From contig CP126531.1 of NCBI GenBank assembly GCA_030167125.1, positions 1,488,001-1,552,000 on the forward strand: DNA of 64,000 bases, written 5' to 3'. The notes below the pieces were generated by a model. That model was not told the DNA's origin and ran no database searches. It was given only the letters and a program-made list of their open reading frames with translations. Positions within the stretch are counted from its first letter, which is position 1. Every line of letters begins with the position of its first letter. This stretch comes from Rhodanobacteraceae bacterium. Lineage in GTDB: Bacteria > Pseudomonadota > Gammaproteobacteria > Xanthomonadales > Rhodanobacteraceae. This document shows positions 18,256 through 27,522 of this stretch, in pieces. The position numbers and the translations under genes are program-made.

Positions 18256-18798
18256 GTGTCCTACAATCGCTTCATGAGTTACCCGAAACTTCCGATGGTC
18301 TGCATGGCGGTGTCGCTCGTTCTTGCCGGTTGCTCGAACCACAACGAACCGCACCATGCGTCATCGGCTGCGGCATCCACAAGCGCGGCATCCAGCGCAA
18401 CGTCCAACGATGCCCGCAAGGCGGCGCGCTCCGTGGTCGAACGCTTCGGCAAGCGCATGCAGGAAATTTCCGTGCTTGCGCCGCCCGATGCGGTGCGCGC
18501 GGAACTGCCGAAGGCCTACGGCGGCCTGCTGTCGCCGGCCCTGGAGAAAACCTGGCAGGCGCATCCCGACCAGGTCATCGGCCGCGAAGGCTCCAGTCCG
18601 TGGCCCGACCGCATCGAGATCAGGCAGCTCGATTGCACCGCGAATGATTGCCGCGTCACCGGCGACGTCGACTACATCACCAGCAATGAAGTCGCACACG
18701 GCGGCGTGTTCATGCGCCGTGCGATCACGCTGGGAATGACCCATACGTCACAAGGCTGGCGCATCGCGGCCGTACGTCTGGAATCCGCCCGCAATTGA
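18256..18798 (+). CDS. Lipoprotein of unknown function
   Basis: 180 residues from a GTG with AGAGG just upstream; an ATG at 18274 is the alternative. The signal ends in a lipobox (LVLAGC), followed by a Ser/Ala-rich linker of about 35 residues. The folded part includes RKAARSVVERFGKRMQEISVL and CTANDCRVTGDVDYI, whose two Cys could pair. I cannot assign a family. It converges with the cupin gene. Confidence 0.7.
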   Translation: MSYNRFMSYPKLPMVCMAVSLVLAGCSNHNEPHHASSAAASTSAASSATSNDARKAARSVVERFGKRMQEISVLAPPDAVRAELPKAYGGLLSPALEKTWQAHPDQVIGREGSSPWPDRIEIRQLDCTANDCRVTGDVDYITSNEVAHGGVFMRRAITLGMTHTSQGWRIAAVRLESARN

Positions 18799-18815
18799 TC
18801 GCCGGCGCAATCCGA

Positions 18816-19157
18816 TCAGCTTTCGCCCGCGGGCAGCTCTTCTCCGTTTTTGTCGTAGGCCGGCGGCGAATAGAAGTTGACGGTACGCAGCGGCTCGTCG
18901 CCGGTGCAGCGTATCTCGTGCGCCTCGTCGTGTTCAATCACCAACAGGCTGCCGGCCTGCAACGGCTGCTGTACGCCATCGACGATGGCCATGCCGGCTC
19001 CGGAAACCACGTACATCCACTGGTCGGCGCCGCGGTGGCGATTGCCCGGGCCGCCGGTCTTGGAACCAGGCGCCAGCGTCATCTCCGCCGCCTGCACCTT
19101 GCGCACTACGAACGCGACATCGAAATCGGACTTCAGCGACAAGAGCCTGTGTTTCAT
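18816..19157 (-). CDS. Cupin domain protein
   Basis: 113 residues, a single small cupin barrel. The first cupin motif is visible as HRGADQWMYVVSGAGMAIVDG and the second as GSLLVIEHDEAHEIRCTGDEPL. Metal ligands would be the His and Gln/Tyr of the first motif and His of the second. The sequence ends VNFYSPPAYDKNGEELP, typical of small stand-alone cupins of unknown substrate. It is monocistronic and cytoplasmic. Confidence 0.82.
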   Translation of the reverse strand: MKHRLLSLKSDFDVAFVVRKVQAAEMTLAPGSKTGGPGNRHRGADQWMYVVSGAGMAIVDGVQQPLQAGSLLVIEHDEAHEIRCTGDEPLRTVNFYSPPAYDKNGEELPAGES

Positions 19158-19298
19158 CGCGGTTCTTCCTTGAAGGACGCAGGAACGTCACATAGAAGCC
19201 TATGCACCGCCGCTTGAAAGCGGCGTGAAACGCCAGCGGGAGAGACGCCGCCGTGGCCGCGTGGCATGATGTCCGTATTCTTTCCGGGTCACTTCGAA

Positions 19299-19844
19299 AT
19301 GAGCGAACGCCTGATCGCCTGCGTGCTCGGCGGCACCGCGCCCCGCGCGAAAACCGAACTGCACGACGTCGCATTCGCGGTCGGCGATTCGCTGGAAGCC
19401 GTGCACGACCAGTTGCTCGACGGCTGGTTCGGCGAGCCGCGCGGCCTGCACGTCGATGCGTGGTGTTTTCTCGACAGCGTCGCCGGTTATCGCGTGCAGT
19501 TGTCACGCACGCCGCCCGACAACGGGCTGCACCTCTACTTCATCAACATCGGCGGCTACCGGCCGGGCGTGTTCGCCGAACACCACGCGTGGGGATTCTT
19601 CGGCGCGCCGAACAAGACCGAGGCGAAGGACCGCGCGAGGCAAACGTTGCTGCAAAACCATGTCGAAACCCACAAGGACGACCTGCACGAAATCGATGAC
19701 TGCCTGCAGGTCGCGCGCATCGGCGCGTGGCACGTGCGCCTGACGCCGGATGCCGATGCCAACGACCCGGAAGTCAGCAACGGTTATTTCCCGCTGCCGA
19801 AATCCGCCATCGACAACTGGATCGCACGGCACGATCCACGCTGA
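19299..19844 (+). CDS. DUF1543 family protein
   Basis: 181 residues from the ATG at 19299; an earlier ATG at 19266 would add 11 residues that do not look conserved. The opening LIACVLGGTAPRAKTELHDVAFAVG, then LHVDAWCFLDSVAGYRV, LYFINIGGYRPGVFAEHHAWGFF and CLQVARIGAWHVRL fit DUF1543 proteins. These have two similar halves and no known function. The gene is divergent from the cupin gene. Confidence 0.75.
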   Translation: MSERLIACVLGGTAPRAKTELHDVAFAVGDSLEAVHDQLLDGWFGEPRGLHVDAWCFLDSVAGYRVQLSRTPPDNGLHLYFINIGGYRPGVFAEHHAWGFFGAPNKTEAKDRARQTLLQNHVETHKDDLHEIDDCLQVARIGAWHVRLTPDADANDPEVSNGYFPLPKSAIDNWIARHDPR

Positions 19845-19866
19845 GCTGGCAACCGGCTGCGCAAGC

Positions 19867-20142
19867 TCAACCCGCCGCTTCCTCCGGCGGCGGCTGCAGC
19901 TTCTGCTGCAATGCTTCGAGATCGGTGATGACTTTTTCCAACGCGTCGTGCAACTGGCCCTGCCGATTCATCAGGTCGTCGATCTTGTCGGTCTGCTTCA
20001 GCTTCGACAGCTCGCCGTCGAACAACAGCCAGATCGCGGTCAGCCGCTCGACGTTGTTCTTCGCGTAGTGGTGCATCTCCTTGAGCTGCGTCAGCGTGTC
20101 GGTGACGTGCGCGAGTTGCTTGTTGGCATTTTCTTCGGCCAT
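19867..20142 (-). CDS. Small helical protein of unknown function
   Basis: 91 residues from an ATG with a good GGAGGAG site. It is almost entirely predicted alpha-helix with heptad-like leucines (LAHVTDTLTQLKEMHHYAKN, DLMNRQGQLHDALEKVITDLEALQQKL), so a coiled-coil or helical bundle is likely. The tail is PPPEEAAG. No signal peptide or membrane segment is seen. I do not recognise the family. Confidence 0.7.
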   Translation of the reverse strand: MAEENANKQLAHVTDTLTQLKEMHHYAKNNVERLTAIWLLFDGELSKLKQTDKIDDLMNRQGQLHDALEKVITDLEALQQKLQPPPEEAAG

Positions 20143-20264
20143 GGCGTGCTCCTCCGGAGGGCGGTGCCATGCTACGACCGCAAACCCAACGGCAACGAAA
20201 CGCCGGCGCCCTGCCGCCTTTGCGCCTGGTGCATACTGGCGTGACGCCATAACGCGGAGCCATC

Positions 20265-20687
20265 ATGCACGAGCTGCCACCCTTCCATCTCGCCTTTCCC
20301 GTCGCATCGCTCGGCGAAGCCCGCGGCTTCTACGGCGGCCTGCTCGGCTGCCTGGAAGGACGCTCAAGCGACACCTGGGTGGACTTCGATTTCTTCGGCC
20401 ACCAGATCGTCGCGCACGTCGCACCGGAAGAATTGCGCGCAGCGGCCACGCACGACGTGGACGGCGACGACGTGCCGGTGCGCCACTTCGGCGTGGTGCT
20501 GGACATGGATCGATGGCACGCGCTCGCCGAAAAACTGCACGAAGCCGGCACCCACTTCGTGATCGAACCACACGTGCGCTTCAAGGGCCAGCCCGGCGAA
20601 CAGGCCACGATGTTCCTGCTCGACCCATCCGGCAACGCGCTGGAGTTCAAGGCGTTCGCGGATCGGTCGAAGTTGTTCGCGAAATAA
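20265..20687 (+). CDS. VOC family (glyoxalase-like) protein
   Basis: 140 residues forming one VOC unit: [23 protein letters not shown], then [32 protein letters not shown] and the closing [16 protein letters not shown]. The His of the first strand, the His of HFGVVL and the final Glu could be the metal ligands. This shape matches dioxygenase or glyoxalase-type proteins of unknown substrate. It stands alone. Confidence 0.87.
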   Translation: MHELPPFHLAFPVASLGEARGFYGGLLGCLEGRSSDTWVDFDFFGHQIVAHVAPEELRAAATHDVDGDDVPVRHFGVVLDMDRWHALAEKLHEAGTHFVIEPHVRFKGQPGEQATMFLLDPSGNALEFKAFADRSKLFAK

Positions 20688-20857
20688 CGCGGAAAGCAAA
20701 ATCAAAGGATGCCCGCACAGACTTCGAACATAGCTCACAGCCATCTTCCATGCTTGACTGCTTTGGCATGACCGTGCGATGGGCGTAAGATGATTTCACG
20801 AGACCGGCAGCCTGCCGCACTGCCGGCCTCCTTCACGGATACGGAAGGAGGTTCGTC

Positions 20858-21502
20858 ATGAAGCCTTTGCGTGCATCACTGATCGCCTGCGCCATCGCCG
20901 CATTCTCGGGAACCGCGATGGCATCGTCCGGATCACTCGTCGAGTTCAAGCCCGCGGTCATGCCCGTGGTGGTGCAGGTCGACGCCCAGGGACAGGTCAC
21001 CGACGTCCTGCCGAGCGAGCAACTTGCGCCGTGGCTACAAAAGATGCTGGTCAAGCAGCTCGACGCCTGGATCATCAAGCCGGCAACCGTGAAGGGCCAT
21101 CCGGTGGGCAGCCGGTTCATCGTCGAAGTCGCGATGCAGGCGAAGCCGCGCACAGATGGCAATTACGATGCCCAGTTCGTTTACGTGAAGAGCATGGCTA
21201 TGCCGTTCGCGGGCGGAGTGCACTGGAACGTGATCAACGGCGGCCTCGAACTGGCGCTGGTCTCCGACGTGGGCGGCCACGAGCGCCGGGTGTTCGACGC
21301 CACGGACCGTTGGCAGGAAAATTACCAGCGAGGGCACGCGTGGCAGCCGGCGACCCGTGAAGCAGCGTCGCGCCCCGCGTCGTCCCATGCCAGCGCCCGG
21401 GCGTCCTCCATGCCCATGCCGAGCATGGCTGTCGCGCCGCAAGCCGCTCCCCGCAGTGCAGCCGCGAATTCAAACGGCGCGCCGCGAGAGGCAAGACAAT
21501 AA
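20858..21502 (+). CDS. Secreted hypothetical protein
   Basis: 214 residues with a signal peptide ending GTAMASSG and a GGAAGGAGG ribosome site. The core VVVQVDAQGQVTDVLPSEQLAPWLQ and VGSRFIVEVAMQ resembles the beta-hairpin layout of energy-transducer (TonB C-terminal-like) domains, but the match is weak. The last 50 residues are a low-complexity Ala/Ser/Pro/Met tail. A small hairpin (CCGGCAG / CTGCCGG, 20804-20826) lies in the leader. The function is unknown. Confidence 0.7.
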   Translation: MKPLRASLIACAIAAFSGTAMASSGSLVEFKPAVMPVVVQVDAQGQVTDVLPSEQLAPWLQKMLVKQLDAWIIKPATVKGHPVGSRFIVEVAMQAKPRTDGNYDAQFVYVKSMAMPFAGGVHWNVINGGLELALVSDVGGHERRVFDATDRWQENYQRGHAWQPATREAASRPASSHASARASSMPMPSMAVAPQAAPRSAAANSNGAPREARQ

Positions 21503-21617
21503 GCAAGGTCGTCATTGCTGGTACCTGACAAGACTTGCCGCGACCGGACCCACCTGCGCGTCCGGCTGCAAGCCTTGTCGCTGATATCCGACGTTCGTCG
21601 CGCTGGCAGCGCCGGCA

Positions 21618-22373
21618 TCATTTCGCCGGCGAACGCATCCGGGCCAGCCGCAGGTCATTGAACTTGCGACGCTCGATCAGCGCGTCGACGCGGCCTTGGC
21701 TGTCGCGGCGGAAAATGATCAGGTTGCGCTCGTCGTCGCTGCCCATGAACACGTCTTTCGCAATCGGTTGCAGCACGTTGACGGGGCCACCCGCGTGCGT
21801 GGTGTAACGGAGCGCGCCATTGCGGTCGCTGACGGTCCAGGCGCGCCCCGGCGCGTATCGATACGTGCCCACGTAGTCGGAGGGCACCAATCCCGGCACC
21901 TTCAGAACTGGCGGCGCGGTCGGAATGGTGACGTCTTCGTATCCGGCGAGTTTCCACGCACCATCCTGCCGCACGAACGTCAGCAAGGTCTGGTAACGCG
22001 TGACCAGCTTCTGACCGAACACCGTTTCGCGTTCGTATTGTTCGACCTGCATCAGCGCGGTGTCGCCGTAGCGCTGCACGTGCGCGTCGCGCAGTTCGAT
22101 GCTGCCGGACAGGCCCTTCGGGAACGGATGCAGCGAAGCCACGGCGTCGGCCTTGTGCTGGATCCGGCCGAACTCGTCGATCACCACGGCATCGTCGGTC
22201 AGCGATTGCTGCCATGGCGCGCGATCACCGAGCGGGATGGCATCGACGAGTCGTTGCGTGATCCCAAGCAGTTCGCCGCGCAATGCGTCAGCCGCGGCGG
22301 GCGCGGCCCGCGCGCTTCCGCCCGCCACGAACACGGCGAAAGCTGCGAGCCACCAAGAGCACCGGATATGCAT
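21618..22373 (-). CDS. Secreted NTF2-like (DUF4440) protein
   Basis: 251 residues from the ATG at 22373, which opens a signal peptide ending GSARAAPAA. Residues about 30-150 have the SnoaL/DUF4440 layout (WQQSLTDDAVVIDEFGRIQHKA, VEQYERETVFGQKLVTRYQTLLTFVRQDGAWKLAGYED). The C-terminal third (YVGTYRYAPGRAWTVSDRNGALRY) resembles the beta-rich module often fused to such domains. The family is a fold for small-molecule binding; its role here is unknown. Confidence 0.75.
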   Translation of the reverse strand: MHIRCSWWLAAFAVFVAGGSARAAPAAADALRGELLGITQRLVDAIPLGDRAPWQQSLTDDAVVIDEFGRIQHKADAVASLHPFPKGLSGSIELRDAHVQRYGDTALMQVEQYERETVFGQKLVTRYQTLLTFVRQDGAWKLAGYEDVTIPTAPPVLKVPGLVPSDYVGTYRYAPGRAWTVSDRNGALRYTTHAGGPVNVLQPIAKDVFMGSDDERNLIIFRRDSQGRVDALIERRKFNDLRLARMRSPAK

Positions 22374-22481
22374 TGAGCTGACTCCGATCGGGGGCTCCAG
22401 CCTGCCCGTGGCACATGCGCGGAGCATGTGCATGAAGTCATCGGCTCCGAACGCACGTACCCGTCAGAGATGCCGCCAGGC

Positions 22482-22853
22482 TCAACCCCGCGCACGGCCT
22501 CCGCGCTTGCCCCGACCGGCAGCGTTGCCGGATTGGCGGCAGTAGGCGCCGATCACCGCATCCAGCAAGCCGGGGAAACGCTTGTCGATTTCGGATCGCC
22601 GCGGCGTGTTGAGCATCTCCACGCCCTGCCGCTCGCTGTGGACCAAGCCCGCCTCACGCAACACCCGGAAATGCTGCGAAAGCGTGGACTTGGGCACGGT
22701 GCGGTCGTTGACCTGCTGGAAATTCGTGCAGGTCTGCGCCGCATCCGCCTTGAGCAATGAAGCGAATATCGCCATGCGTTCGGGATCGGACAGCGCGTGC
22801 AGGATGCCTTCCACGGTCACGCTGTCGGCGGAGGGATGGGCAAAGGGGCGCAT
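22482..22853 (-). CDS. ArsR-family helix-turn-helix repressor
   Basis: 123 residues. The winged-helix core is LHALSDPERMAIFASLLK, KSTLSQHFRVLREAGLVHSERQGVEM. The family represses genes and is released by metals or small molecules. No metal-binding Cys pair is evident in the recognition helix; the Cys residues in AAQTCTNF and GAYCRQ are far apart. It is divergent from the SDR gene and a palindromic site lies between them, so autoregulation and control of the SDR are likely. Confidence 0.88.
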   Translation of the reverse strand: MRPFAHPSADSVTVEGILHALSDPERMAIFASLLKADAAQTCTNFQQVNDRTVPKSTLSQHFRVLREAGLVHSERQGVEMLNTPRRSEIDKRFPGLLDAVIGAYCRQSGNAAGRGKRGGRARG

Positions 22854-22888
22854 GCCGTGATCCTAGCAGCCCTTGAAAGATCGTCCAT

Positions 22889-22909
22889 TAGTTCATAATT
22901 CGCGAACTA
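22889..22909. promoter_or_regulatory. Probable ArsR-type operator
   Basis: A 21-bp inverted repeat, TAGTTC then nine bases then GAACTA, lies between the divergent repressor and SDR genes. The central part is AT-rich, unlike the surroundings, and could hold the -10 region of one or both promoters. Confidence 0.65.
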
Positions 22910-22955
22910 CGGGACTAAAGAACCCGTACCCCATTCCCCAAAATCAGGACGTGTC

Positions 22956-23702
22956 ATGAACAAACTCGAAGGCAAGGTTGCAGTGGTCACCGGCGCTTCC
23001 AAGGGCATCGGCGCTGCCATCGCCAAGGCCCTCGCGGCCGAAGGCGCCGCGGTGGTCGTCAATTACGCTTCCAGCAAACAGGGCGCCGACGCCGTGGTGG
23101 CCGAGATCGACAAAGCCGGCGGCAAGGCCGTCGCCGTCAAGGGCGACGTTTCTAAAGCCGCCGAGGCCAAGGCCATCGTCGATGCGGCCGTACAGCATTT
23201 CGGACGCCTCGACGTGCTGGTCAACAACTCCGGCGTCTACGAGTTCAAACCGCTCGAGGACATCACCGAAGAACACTTCCGCCAGGAATTCGATGTCAAC
23301 GTGCTCGGCCTGCTGCTGACTACGCAGGCAGCGGCGAAACATCTTGGCGAAGGCGGCAGCATCGTCAACATCGGCTCCCTGGTCACCCGCATTTCCCCGC
23401 CCGCCAGCGCCGTGTACACCGGCACCAAGGGTGCGGTCGATGCCATCACAGGCGTATTGGCACGCGAACTCGGCCCGCGCAAAATCCGCGTCAACACCGT
23501 CAGCCCGGGAATGGTCGAAACCGAAGGTACGCATGCAGCGGGTTTCATCGGCTCCGAATTCGCCGCCAACGCCGCGGCACAAACCCCGCTTGGCCGCATC
23601 GGCCAGCCGCAGGACATCGCCTCGATCGTCACCTTCCTGGCGTCCGACGATTCGCATTGGTTGACCGGCGAACAGCTCTACGCCAGCGGCGGCATGCGCT
23701 GA
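22956..23702 (+). CDS. Short-chain dehydrogenase/reductase
   Basis: 248 residues, a classical SDR. The cofactor motif is VTGASKGIGAAIAKALAAEG, followed by LVNNSGVYEF (NNxG) and the catalytic Ser in VNIGSLV, then YTGTKGAVD (Tyr and Lys). The end HWLTGEQLYASGGMR is typical of 3-oxoacyl-ACP-reductase-like SDRs. The residue after the second strand (NYASSKQ) suggests NADP(H). It is likely controlled by the divergent ArsR-type gene. Confidence 0.93.
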   Translation: MNKLEGKVAVVTGASKGIGAAIAKALAAEGAAVVVNYASSKQGADAVVAEIDKAGGKAVAVKGDVSKAAEAKAIVDAAVQHFGRLDVLVNNSGVYEFKPLEDITEEHFRQEFDVNVLGLLLTTQAAAKHLGEGGSIVNIGSLVTRISPPASAVYTGTKGAVDAITGVLARELGPRKIRVNTVSPGMVETEGTHAAGFIGSEFAANAAAQTPLGRIGQPQDIASIVTFLASDDSHWLTGEQLYASGGMR

Positions 23703-23714
23703 AATCCTGGTCAG

Positions 23715-23806
23715 CCGGCACGGAGGTTGGGGCGAGCGTTTGTGCGAACCCCGGCCTCTGCTGCCGGTTTTCAGGAAATACCGGGGTTGGGTGAGCGCCC
23801 TTTGAA
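23715..23806. repeat. Degenerate inverted repeat (GGTTGGG family)
   Basis: The left part is GGAGGTTGGGGCGAGCGTTT and GCGAACCCCGG; the right part is CCGGGGTTGGGTGAGCGCCC and GAACCTCAAC. They are imperfect inverted copies around a loop. It is related to the element at 13116-13197. A run of nine G follows at 23857-23865 before the next gene. Confidence 0.55.
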
Positions 23807-23885
23807 CCTCAACGCCCTTCGCCGAAACATGATCCAGGCTCGACCCATCTGCAACTGGGGGGGGGCAACCACGGCTACTCGCACA

Positions 23886-24797
23886 TCACCCGATTGCCGC
23901 CACGCGATCCAGCGCCTTGCGATCCCAATGCGCGAGATCCGCGGCGCGATCGTAGGTGCTGTCGATGAAGGCGCGGATCACGTCGTCTGGTGCATTGGCT
24001 TGCCGCACCGCTTCGTAAGGCAGGATGAACTCGCCGAGCTCGCGGTGGTAGTAGGCCTGCTCCGGCAACACGCGCGCGTCCTTCAGTCCATCCGGTTCCG
24101 GCGCGGCGTACGCATAAAACGCAGGCTCCAGCACCGGACCGCTGCCGGGCCAGAAGCCGTGGCTGATCACTTCGTGCGAATACGCGTCCTGCTGGAATGC
24201 CGGACCGTCGCGCGGCGGCGCCCGCCGGCCGGAGAACCGCGTCACCGCGAGGTCGAAGCTGCCCCAGAAGAAATTCACCGGGCTGCATTTGCCGACAAAC
24301 GCACACTGCGAATCGGCGAACACGCGATCCACCTGCACCAGGATGCGACGCAGGCGGTCGACGTATTCGCGATCGTAACCGTGATGTTGCGTGTCGCGAT
24401 CCAGCCGAACGGGTTCCGGCAATTCCGTCGACGTCGGATGAATCTTCACCGGCAATCCCATGCCATCCAGCGTGTCCAGCAATTCACGATAGAACTCGGC
24501 GACGCTGCGCGGACGCAGTTCCAGCGTGCGCGTCTCGCCATCCGATGCGAGTACCCGTAACACGTGATCGATGAAATCGAACTGGATGGTGAAGGTACGA
24601 CTGCCGTGCGGCAGCGGACGCGTGGTCAGGCCGCGCGGCGTGACATACAGCGCGACGGCCCAGCAGTGGTTGATCGGCGGCGCCTGCGCCAGCGCGATCT
24701 TGCCGACCACCTGCGACCACAGGTGCAGCGTGTCGTAGGTGTCTTTCCACGCGTCATAAGGCAGTGCGGGCCAGCAGGCGTCGTTGTCCGTTCTCAT
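23886..24797 (-). CDS. DUF5996 family protein
   Basis: 303 residues, cytoplasmic. The sequence matches DUF5996 proteins: WPALPYDAWKDTYDTLHLWSQVVGKI, INHCWAVALYVTPRGLTTRPL, FTIQFDFIDHVL, FWGSFDLAVTRFSGRRAP and SHEVISHGFWPGS near the middle, with QAYYHRELGEFILPYEAVR near the end. No catalytic function is established for the family. No operon partner is seen. Confidence 0.82.
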   Translation of the reverse strand: MRTDNDACWPALPYDAWKDTYDTLHLWSQVVGKIALAQAPPINHCWAVALYVTPRGLTTRPLPHGSRTFTIQFDFIDHVLRVLASDGETRTLELRPRSVAEFYRELLDTLDGMGLPVKIHPTSTELPEPVRLDRDTQHHGYDREYVDRLRRILVQVDRVFADSQCAFVGKCSPVNFFWGSFDLAVTRFSGRRAPPRDGPAFQQDAYSHEVISHGFWPGSGPVLEPAFYAYAAPEPDGLKDARVLPEQAYYHRELGEFILPYEAVRQANAPDDVIRAFIDSTYDRAADLAHWDRKALDRVAAIG

Positions 24798-25001
24798 GTG
24801 GGCCGCCCTTCGTTCCGTGGCACCAAACCATCATAGTCGCATGGACGGAATCCATCCCGCAGGCCGGGCCGGGCGTTTTCTCCCACGTTGACTCCGCCAT
24901 TCCCGCGTTCCACACCGGCAGCCGGAGTGCTCGTCGCATGCCGCTTCCGTTGCCATTGCAGGCCGTTATGCTCCGGCTCGACGCTTCGGGAGCAACCCGC
25001 C

Positions 25002-26270
25002 ATGTTCAAGGGCATCTTTTTCGTCTTGCGCATCGCCATCGCCTGGGCGCTGCTGTTCATCGCGCTGTTGATCATCCTGCTCAACGCGATCCACGCCGGC
25101 GGCGATGCCGGGCCGTTCGTGCTGGCGGCGTTCATCCTCGGCGCGCTGGTCATCGCTGGTGCGGTGTCGCACGTGCGCCGGGTCCGCCTGATCGCGGGTC
25201 GCGTCGACGAGGGCACCCTGCGCAGCCGCCAGCGTCGGCAGATCGAGATCCCGTTCGAGGCCGGCGAAGCCTTCGACATGCTCGACGCAGCCGTGCGCGA
25301 ACTGCCGCGCAGCCAGGAAATCGAAAGCGCACGCGACAGCCTGCAATTGCGCGCCAAGGTCGGGCGGCCGAACGTGTACGGGCGCAGCCGCCTCGCGCGC
25401 GTGAATCCCGCCAACTGGTTCGGCAACCTGCGCAACCAGGTGGCCGCCACCATCGCGCCCGGCGACGGCACCGGCAGCGTCACCCTGATCTGCGAGCCGG
25501 AAGCCGGCGCGTGGTCCGACTGGTTCCGGGTCGATGACGGCACCAATTACGAGAATGCCGAGGCGATCACCCGCGCGATCACGCGGCGCATCGCCGAGCG
25601 ACGCCGCAACGAACAACGCGCCGCCGAGCAGACCGCGACGGAAAAGGAACTCTCCGTCGCGCGGCTCAACCTGCTGCACGCGCAGATCGAGCCGCACTTC
25701 CTGTACAACACCCTGGCCAACGCGCAGGTGCTGACGCGCAGCGAACCGCAACAAGCCGATCGCATGCTCGGGCATTTGATCCAGTACCTGCGGCATTCGC
25801 TGCCCAACACGGACGGCGCGATGTCCACGCTCGGCGACGAACTGGAACGCACGCGCGCCTACCTCGAGATCCTGCGCATCCGCATGGGACCGCGGCTGGC
25901 GCTGGAAGTGGACGTGCCGGACGCGCTGCGCGCGATCCAGATGCCGTCGATGATGCTGCAGACGCTGGTCGAGAACGCGATCAAACACGGCCTGGAACCC
26001 AAGCCCGGCGGCGGCACGGTGTGGCTGATCGCGCGCCGCGACGACGATCGCGTCACGGTCACCGTCGCCGACGACGGACTCGGCTTCGGCGTGGCGGGCG
26101 GCGGCACCGGCATCGGCCTGAAGAACGTGCGCGAACGCCTGCGCCTGATCTACGGCGAACGCGCCACGCTGTCGGTGGTCGCCAACGCGCCGCAAGGCGT
26201 GGCCGCCACCATCACCGTGCCCGCGGTGCCGGCTGCGACGACCGTCGAACCCGAGGCGGTGACGCCATGA
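25002..26270 (+). CDS. LytS/YehU-type sensor histidine kinase
   Basis: 422 residues. Two N-terminal membrane segments (about 7-29 and 38-55) are followed by a cytoplasmic region of about 150 residues without a recognised sensor domain. The His_kinase domain starts near residue 213 and contains the phospho-acceptor His232 in HAQIEPHFLYNTLAN. The ATP site shows VENAIKHGLEPKPGGG (N box) and GLGFGVAGGGTGIGLKNVRERL (G boxes). The stop overlaps the start of the response regulator (ATGA), so the two form one translation-coupled system. The signal is unknown. Confidence 0.93.
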   Translation: MFKGIFFVLRIAIAWALLFIALLIILLNAIHAGGDAGPFVLAAFILGALVIAGAVSHVRRVRLIAGRVDEGTLRSRQRRQIEIPFEAGEAFDMLDAAVRELPRSQEIESARDSLQLRAKVGRPNVYGRSRLARVNPANWFGNLRNQVAATIAPGDGTGSVTLICEPEAGAWSDWFRVDDGTNYENAEAITRAITRRIAERRRNEQRAAEQTATEKELSVARLNLLHAQIEPHFLYNTLANAQVLTRSEPQQADRMLGHLIQYLRHSLPNTDGAMSTLGDELERTRAYLEILRIRMGPRLALEVDVPDALRAIQMPSMMLQTLVENAIKHGLEPKPGGGTVWLIARRDDDRVTVTVADDGLGFGVAGGGTGIGLKNVRERLRLIYGERATLSVVANAPQGVAATITVPAVPAATTVEPEAVTP

Positions 26271-27034
26271 TCAAGGCCGTCATCGCCGAAGACGAAGACT
26301 TGCTGCGGCGCGAGCTCAACCGCCAGCTCGCCACGGCGTGGCCGGAACTCGAAATGGTCGTCGAATGCCAGGACGGCGCCGCGGCGATCGAAGCGATCGC
26401 CGAGCATCGCCCCGACGCCGCCTTCCTCGACATCCGCATGCCCGGTTTGAGCGGCCTCGACGTCGCGGCCGCCGCCGCGGAGTGCAGCCCCGAAACCCAG
26501 GTCGTGTTCACCACCGCCTACGACCAGTACGCCATCGCCGCCTTCGAGCGCGGCGCGATCGACTACCTGCTGAAACCGATCCAGCCGGAACGCCTCGCCG
26601 CGGCGGTGCAGCGTCTCAAAGCCCGCGCATCGCAAAACCATTTCGACGCCGCCGCGCTCGCCGAACTGGTGCGCGAACTCGCCCGCGTACGCCACGGCCA
26701 GGACGCCCCGCCGCTGACCTGGATCACCGCCAGCAGCGGACGCGAAACGCGCCTGGTGATGGTCGACGACGTGCTGTACTTCCGCGCCGACAACAAATAC
26801 ACCGTGGCCGTCACCGCCGATGGCGAAGCCGTGCTGCGCAAACCGCTGCGCGAGCTGGTGGCCGCGCTGGACCCGCAGGCATTCCGCCAGATCCACCGCT
26901 CGACCATCGTCAACCTCAAGGCCATCGCCTCGATCGTGCGCGACGACAGCGGCCGCGGCAGCCTGCGCCTCAAGGGCCGCGACGAAACGCTGGCCGTGAG
27001 CGCGCCGTTCATGGCGCTGTTCAGGCCACTGTGA
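26267..27034 (+). CDS. LytTR-family response regulator
   Basis: 255 residues. The receiver domain (2-120) has the acidic pocket AEDED, phospho-acceptor Asp55 in FLDIRMPG, TTAYDQYA and LLKPI. The LytTR DNA-binding domain (about 150-252) shows ASSGRETRLVMVDDVLYFRADNKYT and FRQIHRSTIVNLKAIASI. It acts with the overlapping histidine kinase gene. Regulators of this kind (AlgR/LytR) control surface, polysaccharide or autolysis genes; the targets are not evident here. The small gene that follows after 27 bases may be in the same transcript. Confidence 0.94.
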   Translation: MIKAVIAEDEDLLRRELNRQLATAWPELEMVVECQDGAAAIEAIAEHRPDAAFLDIRMPGLSGLDVAAAAAECSPETQVVFTTAYDQYAIAAFERGAIDYLLKPIQPERLAAAVQRLKARASQNHFDAAALAELVRELARVRHGQDAPPLTWITASSGRETRLVMVDDVLYFRADNKYTVAVTADGEAVLRKPLRELVAALDPQAFRQIHRSTIVNLKAIASIVRDDSGRGSLRLKGRDETLAVSAPFMALFRPL

Positions 27035-27061
27035 CGTCGCGCACCACGCAAGGAGAACGCC

Positions 27062-27442
27062 ATGACCAAGCTCGCCGCATTGTTCTGGTTCGCCCTGTCG
27101 CTTTTTGGTTGCGCTCCGCACGGCCAAACGATCATCGTGCAATCCAGCACCAACGGCCAGCAAACCCTGCGCAGCGAAGTGGACATCGTGCACGGCATCG
27201 CCACCTTCCGCTGCGTCGCCAGCTCCAGCGGCGTGTGCCACTACGCCCTCTACGCCGACAACTGCCGCGCCACCGCCGCATGCACGCACAAGCCAATCCG
27301 CGCATTCGGCCTGCCGGTCGGGCAACGGCTCGTCGACACCGACCACCCGCCAGCCTTCGTCCACTGCGTCGGCGTGAGCGCGGATACCGCGCAAGCCGAA
27401 TGCACGGGCAGCAACTCGCCAAGCGATGTCGGCACAAGATGA
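27062..27442 (+). CDS. Small secreted or lipoprotein-like hypothetical protein
   Basis: 126 residues. The N-terminus MTKLAALFWFALSLFGCAP is a signal with a possible lipobox (LFGC). The mature part contains six further cysteines (FRCVASSSGVCHY, DNCRATAACTH, VHCVGV, AECTG), suggesting a disulfide-stabilised periplasmic domain. It starts 27 bases after the response-regulator gene and is probably co-transcribed with it. No family recognised. Confidence 0.7.
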   Translation: MTKLAALFWFALSLFGCAPHGQTIIVQSSTNGQQTLRSEVDIVHGIATFRCVASSSGVCHYALYADNCRATAACTHKPIRAFGLPVGQRLVDTDHPPAFVHCVGVSADTAQAECTGSNSPSDVGTR

Positions 27443-27522
27443 CGCCCGCCTTGGAATTAGTTAAATCGGACCGCGTCCTGGCTGGCTTACGCCGAGCACT
27501 GGAACAACTCGACGCGTCCGGG

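Noticed and set aside
23857..23865. Run of nine G
   Set aside because: It is intergenic and could be a sequencing or assembly artefact; no structure or function is apparent.
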